Shown here piece after piece: positions 22,367 through 26,833 of a stretch of DNA of 26,833 nucleotides; the stretch's first letter is position 1; the number at the start of each line of letters is the position of its first letter. Made by a program: the position numbers and the translations under genes. The notes beneath the pieces are model-generated. The model had not been told where the DNA came from, did no database searches, and was given only the letters and a program-made list of their open reading frames with translations. Source of the DNA: Ruminococcaceae bacterium UBA4306 (GTDB lineage: Bacteria; Bacillota; Clostridia; Oscillospirales; Acutalibacteraceae); the NCBI GenBank assembly GCA_002394725.1, contig DGUQ01000083.1, positions 13,347 to 40,179 on the forward strand. Reading direction: 5' to 3'.

Positions 22367-22598
22367 TGTTGTCCTCCTTTCCGGCAGCCGAACACACATT
22401 TTCTGCTGTCATTGTATCATCGGTATCATCATTCGGCAAATGTACCGTTTCATTTTCGATCATCCTTTTTACGCATTTGTCGAGTGTTGGATCGTTGTGA
22501 ATGTTGCCGTGATGCCGGAACACAGAAGTCACAACGAAGGTACAGCCGTTGACCGTATAGGTTTGATCACTTGCATACAGGGATTGGAGCATCCTCAT
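22344..22598 (-). CDS. Small TnpW-like transposon protein
   Basis: An 84-residue protein whose ATG overlaps the parB stop (ATGA). The core 'TYTVNGCTFVVTSVFRH' followed by 'CVKRMIENET' resembles the TnpW family of small proteins encoded just before the recombinase in clostridial transposons; its function is unknown. The C-terminal half is acidic and variable. It overlaps the recombinase start, so it is probably co-translated. Confidence 0.65.
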   Translation of the reverse strand: MRMLQSLYASDQTYTVNGCTFVVTSVFRHHGNIHNDPTLDKCVKRMIENETVHLPNDDTDDTMTAENVCSAAGKEDNNAVEEEN

Positions 22599-23446
22599 CG
22601 TGCGTCACCTCCCTTGTCTCGGTCACGGTGACGGTTGTAATCGATTGCAATAAGATGAAGGATATACCTTTGAATATCTCCGACTGAATAGCTCTTGGGG
22701 AAGAACTTGCGGATCTCCTCATAAGAAAAACTGACCTTTTCTTTTTGATTGGGTTTATCCTGCGATAAAATGCGGACGATACGCTCGGTATCAAGGTCGC
22801 CTGATTGAGACAGCTTTTTCAGCGTGATCGCCTGTGAGAGCGACGGCGTTCTGTCCTCTGCTTCCATCACCTCTAATATGTCATACTGATCCGTGTCTGA
22901 GAGATACGACAAGGCGACCGCCACACTGAATGCGATACGGTTATCGTCAACATTGTCCAGTATCTCAGGGATAAGATAAGTCAGACGGATATACCGTTTC
23001 ACAGTATCTTTGCTCGTCCCGTCTTGCTCGGCGATCAGTTCAGTCGATAACTTCGGTGCAAGTTGCTCCGAAGTTAAATCGGTTCGTCTGCCCTGATGGT
23101 TGAGTGCCTCGGCTTTCATCTTATAGGCAAAGGCTTTCTCCGATGGCAGGATATGCTCACGGTGGAGGTTGCTGTCTACCAGCATGATAGCCGCTTCATC
23201 ACGGCTGACGGGACGAATAAAGGCAGGGACTTCGCTAAGCCCTGCCTTCTGTGCCGCACGGAAGCGGCGGTGCCCCGAGATGATTTCATATTGGTCTGAT
23301 GTTCCCTCTAAGGGTCGGACGATCAGCGGCGACATAATGCCATGCTCCTGAACGCTCTCGATCAGGTTGTTCATCTCGTCGTTGTCGAGCACCTTGTAGG
23401 GATGGTCTTTGAATGGGTGTAGTTTTGTTATTGATATATTTGTCAT
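22595..23446 (-). CDS. ParB/Spo0J-family partition protein
   Basis: A 283-residue protein from ATG 23446 (AAGGAG upstream). It has the ParB N-terminal domain with SVQEHGIMSPLIVRP, the CTP-binding GHRRFRAAQKAG box and EAAIMLVDSNLHRE, then a helix-turn-helix region (TSKDTVKRYIRLTYLIPEIL). ParB proteins bind centromere-like sites as CTP-dependent clamps. No ParA lies nearby; the element instead has a ParM-type actin. In mobilizable elements such ParB genes may serve maintenance or regulation. Its ATG overlaps the relaxase stop by 4 bases. Confidence 0.9.
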   Translation of the reverse strand: MTNISITKLHPFKDHPYKVLDNDEMNNLIESVQEHGIMSPLIVRPLEGTSDQYEIISGHRRFRAAQKAGLSEVPAFIRPVSRDEAAIMLVDSNLHREHILPSEKAFAYKMKAEALNHQGRRTDLTSEQLAPKLSTELIAEQDGTSKDTVKRYIRLTYLIPEILDNVDDNRIAFSVAVALSYLSDTDQYDILEVMEAEDRTPSLSQAITLKKLSQSGDLDTERIVRILSQDKPNQKEKVSFSYEEIRKFFPKSYSVGDIQRYILHLIAIDYNRHRDRDKGGDAR

Positions 23447-24828
23447 CGTTCGTAACTCCTTGTATGATATTTTTGTTTGGTATCCAACCCGTAGGCTTTG
23501 TTAATAGCCTGCGTTTCGATACGGATGTTTTCTTTGATTGTGGGATTGTCCTCAATAATGGTTTGGGCAATCCGCTTTTCTTTGCGAAGCTGTTTCAACA
23601 GCGTCGTGCAGTCATCACGTTTTTGCATCAGCTCTGTTCGCTGTTCATCATCTGTACAGCGCCGCAGTTTGTTGTAGATTTTCTGCCGCACTTCGGTGAT
23701 CTCGTGGATGGAAGAATCCGTTTCTTGTATAAAGCTACTGACATCTTCTAAGGTGTTCAGCTTCTTATGGGATAGCAAGGTCACCTGAGAGGATATACGA
23801 TCCAGATGCCGCCATGCTTCTCTCATCTCCGGCGATAGCGGCTTACGCTGGTGATACTTCGGGAGCTTGCCCAATAGGTAACAGTAATGAAGATACAAAG
23901 CATATATTCCTGTATACTTCTTTGCTTTATGAAAGGTGCCTCGAAATACATATCGCCTCGGTTGGAAATACTGCATTTCTTTTCGCTCGGCATAATACTC
24001 CCGATTGCGCTGCCATGCAGACTGTGTATCTTTTTCAAAGATACGTTGCCGAATCGCCTGATTACCGTATTCCTCGCCCAACCGGATCATGCGAACGCTC
24101 TTTTTGCTGTTGACGGAGCGGATCGTCCAGTAGGTGCGGTTTTCATTGAGATTCACGACATAGCCCTGATCGGATAGAATGGTTTTAAACTCCTTGAAAC
24201 TCAATGCGTGATCAACAGCGTAGTCGATCGCCTGCCGCATGAGATTAAACTTGGTCGGATCGCCGTTCTTCTCCGCAAAGTAAATGCTTCGGGGTGTCTT
24301 GCCCTGCGGATTCTTGATTACCGTCAAATGGTGTTCGGCACATAGCTGATCGGACAGTGAGCGGAACCGCCAGTAAACGCCCTCATTGCAGTTGAACTTT
24401 TTGCCGTTCCACATATTCACGGCGTTGATGACGAAGTGGTTGTGCAGGGTTTGGGTGTCGAGGTGAGTAGCAACAAGCACCTGATACTCGTCGCCCCACA
24501 TCTTCTTTGCCAACTCCACACCGATCTGATGACATTCCTCACGGCTCACCTCTCCTGTCTTGAAGCTCTGGTAGGCATGGTAGGCGACGTTACCGCCTGT
24601 CTTGCCGAAGCGTCGCTGAACGGACAGCATCTCGTCAAAAGCTGTCTCAGCGTTACAATTCACTCCGGTCACAAAACAGGTTTCTTCATCGCTGACGGTT
24701 TTAGAACCCTGTTCAGCATAATGAAGCACCTTTTGCAGATCGGTATAGACAGTCTTTTTCGGATTGGAGGCATAGTCCAAAACACGGGAGAGGCTGTCCT
24801 TAATCGCCCAGATCTTGGTCGTTCCCAC
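23443..24828 (-). CDS. MOBP-type relaxase
   Basis: A relaxase of 461 residues if it starts at GTG 24828, where AGGAGG lies 9 bases upstream and the product begins V-G-TTKIWAIKDSLSRVLDYA, matching the usual (M)ATTKIW start of the family; an earlier TTG (24858) is also open. The nicking domain has motif III HLDTQTLHNHFVINAVNMWN (the metal-binding histidines), GGNVAYHAYQSFK and a likely catalytic tyrosine in VLDYASNP. The rest is basic and helical. It would nick oriT and lead the strand into a recipient with help from a co-resident conjugative system, as no type IV secretion genes are seen. It overlaps mobC by 29 bases. Confidence 0.92.
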   Translation of the reverse strand: MGTTKIWAIKDSLSRVLDYASNPKKTVYTDLQKVLHYAEQGSKTVSDEETCFVTGVNCNAETAFDEMLSVQRRFGKTGGNVAYHAYQSFKTGEVSREECHQIGVELAKKMWGDEYQVLVATHLDTQTLHNHFVINAVNMWNGKKFNCNEGVYWRFRSLSDQLCAEHHLTVIKNPQGKTPRSIYFAEKNGDPTKFNLMRQAIDYAVDHALSFKEFKTILSDQGYVVNLNENRTYWTIRSVNSKKSVRMIRLGEEYGNQAIRQRIFEKDTQSAWQRNREYYAERKEMQYFQPRRYVFRGTFHKAKKYTGIYALYLHYCYLLGKLPKYHQRKPLSPEMREAWRHLDRISSQVTLLSHKKLNTLEDVSSFIQETDSSIHEITEVRQKIYNKLRRCTDDEQRTELMQKRDDCTTLLKQLRKEKRIAQTIIEDNPTIKENIRIETQAINKAYGLDTKQKYHTRSYER

Positions 24829-25117
24829 CGCTGTCCGCCTCCTGTTCGTGGTAGACAACCAACAGCTTGTCGTGGAGATAATTCAACCGCTGTTCAACGG
24901 AGCGTTCAGTGGATTGACGGAAGGTCTGCTGTAGATCTACAACAACGCTGTAGCAGTCATGAAGTGCCTCGCTCGGCTTCGCATGGATGGGCTGATTCAG
25001 ACCGGACATCAGGAGATAGGCGGAGAGAGAAAGCCCCGCACGCTTTGCATAGCGCTGCAGGGCTTTCTTGTCTTTCTCACTGACGCGGATATGGATGTCT
25101 GTATTCTTTTGTATCAT
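24800..25117 (-). CDS. MobC-like relaxosome accessory protein
   Basis: A 105-residue protein from ATG 25117, chosen for the AAGGA about 8 bases upstream; the open frame extends further but without a ribosome binding site. The N-terminus (IHIRVSEKDKKALQRYAKRA, then GLSLSAYLLMSGLNQ) is a ribbon-helix-helix of the MobC type, which binds near oriT and assists relaxase nicking. It overlaps the relaxase start. Confidence 0.85.
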   Translation of the reverse strand: MIQKNTDIHIRVSEKDKKALQRYAKRAGLSLSAYLLMSGLNQPIHAKPSEALHDCYSVVVDLQQTFRQSTERSVEQRLNYLHDKLLVVYHEQEADSGGNDQDLGD

Positions 25118-25135
25118 ATAGTTTTTCCTTCTTTC

Positions 25136-25359
25136 ATTGTGTGTGTTTGGGGTTACAGGGGCATGAGCCCCTTTCGTCGTTAGACGTTCCGGTTTTGTGG
25201 TAACAAAACCTATGCTCGCTACAGTATAAGACATAGCTACGGAGTGGAATTATTACCGTTCTGCTGTGCCTTATTTTGCTGGTTTTAGTACTGTCTTGAT
25301 ATGACGGCGTTTTGCCGTCACACTCGAACTCGGTCTTGTGATTTGCCGTCATCGTGCCG
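25136..25359. other. Candidate oriT and centromere-like repeats
   Basis: This non-coding gap before mobC holds several repeats. GGGGC-atga-GCCCC is at 25158-25171. GGTTTTGT-ggta-ACAAAACC is at 25191-25210, a typical oriT-type inverted repeat. TGACGGC-gtttt-GCCGTCA is at 25302-25320, with two further GCCGTCA copies at 25345-25351 and 25356-25362, the last covering the stop of the ParR-like gene. A TATACT -10 for mobC lies at 25228-25223 on the minus strand. A position beside mobC/relaxase fits oriT, and repeats beside a ParR-like gene fit a parC site. Confidence 0.5.
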
Positions 25360-25674
25360 TCAATCAAACAGTTTAAGGTCGTCCAGAATATCCTGTTCGG
25401 CTTCTTCCTGTTGCTCTGCGGTCAGTGCCGAAGCGTTTGTCATAGGCTGCGGAGCGAAGTTTGCTTCGGCAAAGCAAGCTCGCATTTCTTCACGGATAAT
25501 GCTTCGGATATCTTCCTCGTGCTGTTCACGGGTAATCGACTGCAAATCCACATAGTCCGCAAGAGCGTCTATCATAAACTGATTGCGGGATTGATACTTC
25601 TTCACGTCAAGCGTCTGCATAAACTCGGCAAGATTACGTTCACGGGCGTCGGTTAAATCAAAGCGTACCGTCAT
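25360..25674 (-). CDS. ParR-like DNA-binding partner of the ParM-like actin
   Basis: A 104-residue protein from ATG 25674, one base after the ParM-like stop (TAAAATG); an alternative ATG at 25692 would overlap that gene. The N-terminus MTVRFDLTDARERNLAEFMQ followed by KYQSRNQFMIDALADYVDLQ has the strand-helix-helix layout of a ribbon-helix-helix protein, and the C-terminus is acidic (EEAEQDILDDLKLFD). In type II segregation systems the gene after parM encodes ParR, which bridges the centromere to the filament. The assignment rests mainly on context and fold pattern. Confidence 0.6.
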   Translation of the reverse strand: MTVRFDLTDARERNLAEFMQTLDVKKYQSRNQFMIDALADYVDLQSITREQHEEDIRSIIREEMRACFAEANFAPQPMTNASALTAEQQEEAEQDILDDLKLFD

Positions 25675-25675
25675 T

Positions 25676-26611
25676 TTATACACGTCCTTCATTCTTCGCC
25701 TCAGCTTTCAGATAAACGTCTGCGAGATATTCATAGCCTTTTGCGGCGGCGCAGATGTCGTCAATGAACTTTACACGGTCGAGCTTGCTGTGATAGAAAT
25801 TCTTGATTAGGCAACCGCCACCGCCGCAGACATAGAGCTTCATCGTGCTTTCATCATAGCCGTGCTCACGCAAGCGGCGGAAGATTTCTGTGACATATTC
25901 CTCCGCAATAGCGGTGATGATTTCCAAATCGGAATCGGGAATATCCGCTGTGCCTGTCCGCAACACCTCGTCGATGATATAATCGTTCAGCTCTCGGCGC
26001 GTCTTGCGCATAAAGCCTTCACGAATAGCGAGAGTGCATTGATAAGTGCCAAACTTCTCGGTGAACATCTTGCCGCTCTGCGGTTTGCCGTTGACAAGAT
26101 AAAGCGTGTTCATCGTACCGTTGCCGATGTCAGCAACCATACTCAAGCCTTTGAGCGTAGACTTGATCGGAACTACCGCCGAGTATCCCTGCGGATAGAT
26201 TTTGACATCGGAAATATGGATTTTGTACTCAACATTCCGAAAAGTAAAGGTCACTTTCTCGTTCTGCGAAAGGTACTTTGCAAAATCCGCTTTCTGTCCG
26301 CTTGTCCAAGTCAAAGGCAAGCCTGCTGCGATAATTACGTCTGCTTCGGTCAGCCCTTCATCTGCAAGCTCATTTGCGATAGCTGCGAGCGTAAGGACAT
26401 AGTAATCCTCGTCGTTCTGCTTTTCGGGCAGAAATTCCTTGTGACCTTCTCCAATCAGATAATACTTGCCGTTATAGATAAGCATATCCTTTGTGAACAG
26501 CGGCTCGCTGTCGTGGGCGGTTATACCGGTCTTGAAGCAATGGTTTGCGGTCTTGATGTTGCCGTAACCGTGGTCGATACCGATAATGATTTTGTCTTTA
26601 TAACTTTTCAT
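25676..26611 (-). CDS. ParM/StbA-like plasmid segregation actin
   Basis: A 311-residue protein from ATG 26611, set by AGGAGG 8 bases upstream. Actin-fold motifs: phosphate 1 IIIGIDHGYGNIKTA, the connecting AAGLPLTWTSGQKADFAKYL stretch, phosphate 2 MVADIGNGTMNTLYL and the adenosine loop KLYVCGGGGCLIKNFYH. This matches ParM/Alp-type actins that form filaments pushing plasmid copies apart. On an integrative element it suggests a circular replicating stage, or descent from a plasmid. It forms an operon with the ParR-like gene. Confidence 0.88.
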   Translation of the reverse strand: MKSYKDKIIIGIDHGYGNIKTANHCFKTGITAHDSEPLFTKDMLIYNGKYYLIGEGHKEFLPEKQNDEDYYVLTLAAIANELADEGLTEADVIIAAGLPLTWTSGQKADFAKYLSQNEKVTFTFRNVEYKIHISDVKIYPQGYSAVVPIKSTLKGLSMVADIGNGTMNTLYLVNGKPQSGKMFTEKFGTYQCTLAIREGFMRKTRRELNDYIIDEVLRTGTADIPDSDLEIITAIAEEYVTEIFRRLREHGYDESTMKLYVCGGGGCLIKNFYHSKLDRVKFIDDICAAAKGYEYLADVYLKAEAKNEGRV

Positions 26612-26635
26612 AATAAAAAACCTCCTGAAATAGTA

Positions 26636-26663
26636 AAACTGCCCTGAAAAGTGGGGGCAGTTT
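26636..26663 (-). promoter_or_regulatory. Hairpin in the leader of the parM-like gene
   Basis: AAACTGCC and GGCAGTTT form an 8-base stem, extendable by C-G pairs, 25 bases before the parM start. On the minus strand it is followed by TTTTACTATTT, so it may act as an attenuator or be a leader structure. Confidence 0.35.
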
Positions 26664-26691
26664 CCAAATAATGAATTGTGTGTGTTTGGCA

Positions 26692-26726
26692 TAAAAATAA
26701 CACCTACCGAAAACAATCGATAGGTG
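26692..26726 (-). terminator. Terminator between the right-edge gene and parM
   Basis: On the minus strand CACCTA-t-CGA and TCG-g-TAGGTG form a 9-pair stem with one mismatch, followed by TTATTTTTA. It begins directly after the stop codon at 26727. Confidence 0.7.
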
Positions 26727-26833
26727 CTATTCAAAGCCGATGTCTGTGTTTGTGTGTTCTTGGAATTTACTTCCGATTTTGTCAATGCGCTTTTTCACGG
26801 CGCTGTGCGTTTTATAGCCGACCTTATCCGCTA
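26727..26833 (-). CDS. C-terminal end of a gene, possibly HTH protein (partial at right edge)
   Basis: The minus-strand frame, open from the window edge to TAG at 26729-26727, reads ADKVGYKTHSAVKKRIDKIG then SKFQEHTNTDIGFE. The pattern 'VGYKTHSAVKKRIDKI' looks like a recognition-helix segment of a helix-turn-helix protein, as found at the C-terminus of small regulators on clostridial elements. Only 34 residues are visible, so no firm call is possible. Confidence 0.5.
   Translation of the reverse strand, partial: ADKVGYKTHSAVKKRIDKIGSKFQEHTNTDIGFE

Overview
The window looks like a low-to-mid GC Firmicutes chromosome of the Clostridia type, probably a Ruminococcus/Oscillospiraceae relative. 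The basis is family-level: strong AGGAGG ribosome binding sites, sigma-A promoters with 17-base spacers, a cobalamin riboswitch with an intrinsic terminator, a LytS-type kinase paired with a SARP-like response regulator, and a clostridial-type mobilizable element with a large serine recombinase. No search could be run, so species is not claimed.

Layout. Positions 1-400 hold a minus-strand cobalamin riboswitch with its promoter and terminator; the controlled gene lies off the left edge. Positions 515-1860 hold a small DUF6291-type gene with a decayed tail, two pairs of 21-base repeats and a dense cluster of dispersed palindromic repeats, with one palindrome inserted into the hairpin of another. 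A membrane-anchored hypothetical protein (1892-3007, minus) is divergent from an intact tRNA-Pro(UGG) at 3269-3344. A 45-base copy of the 3' part of that tRNA recurs at 20484-20528 in the same orientation, as expected if a 17 kb island integrated at the anticodon loop.

Inside the putative island are: seven tandem repeats with a 20-21 base period (3484-3619); gene scraps (phospholipase D-like tail, frameshifted DUF2779 gene); a UPF0158 gene with a TGA where the family has Trp; a secreted helical protein; and a divergent LytS-type kinase and SARP-like regulator. Two promoters face the secreted-protein gene, each preceded by CTTTGCAA boxes spaced exactly 11 bases, the arrangement known for SARP operators. 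After a second group of gene scraps (9756-10613) comes a four-gene minus-strand operon: a DedA/VTT-PlsC acyltransferase fusion with a zinc ribbon, a YfcC-family carrier, an ABC ATPase and a 1222-residue FtsX-type permease with a very long extracytoplasmic coiled coil. A condensation/alcohol-acetyltransferase-fold acyltransferase is divergent from it, and a 27-base palindrome covers the operon's -10. I infer a lipid modification and export locus.

From about 20,580 to the right edge is the left part of a mobilizable element, all genes on the minus strand: HTH protein (partial), ParM-like actin, ParR-like partner, candidate oriT/centromere repeats, MobC, MOBP-type relaxase, ParB, a small TnpW-like protein and a large serine recombinase. 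Its far end lies outside the window. The best candidates for something undescribed are the kinase/SARP/secreted-protein module with its duplicated operators and the acyltransferase/ABC operon with its palindromic operator.
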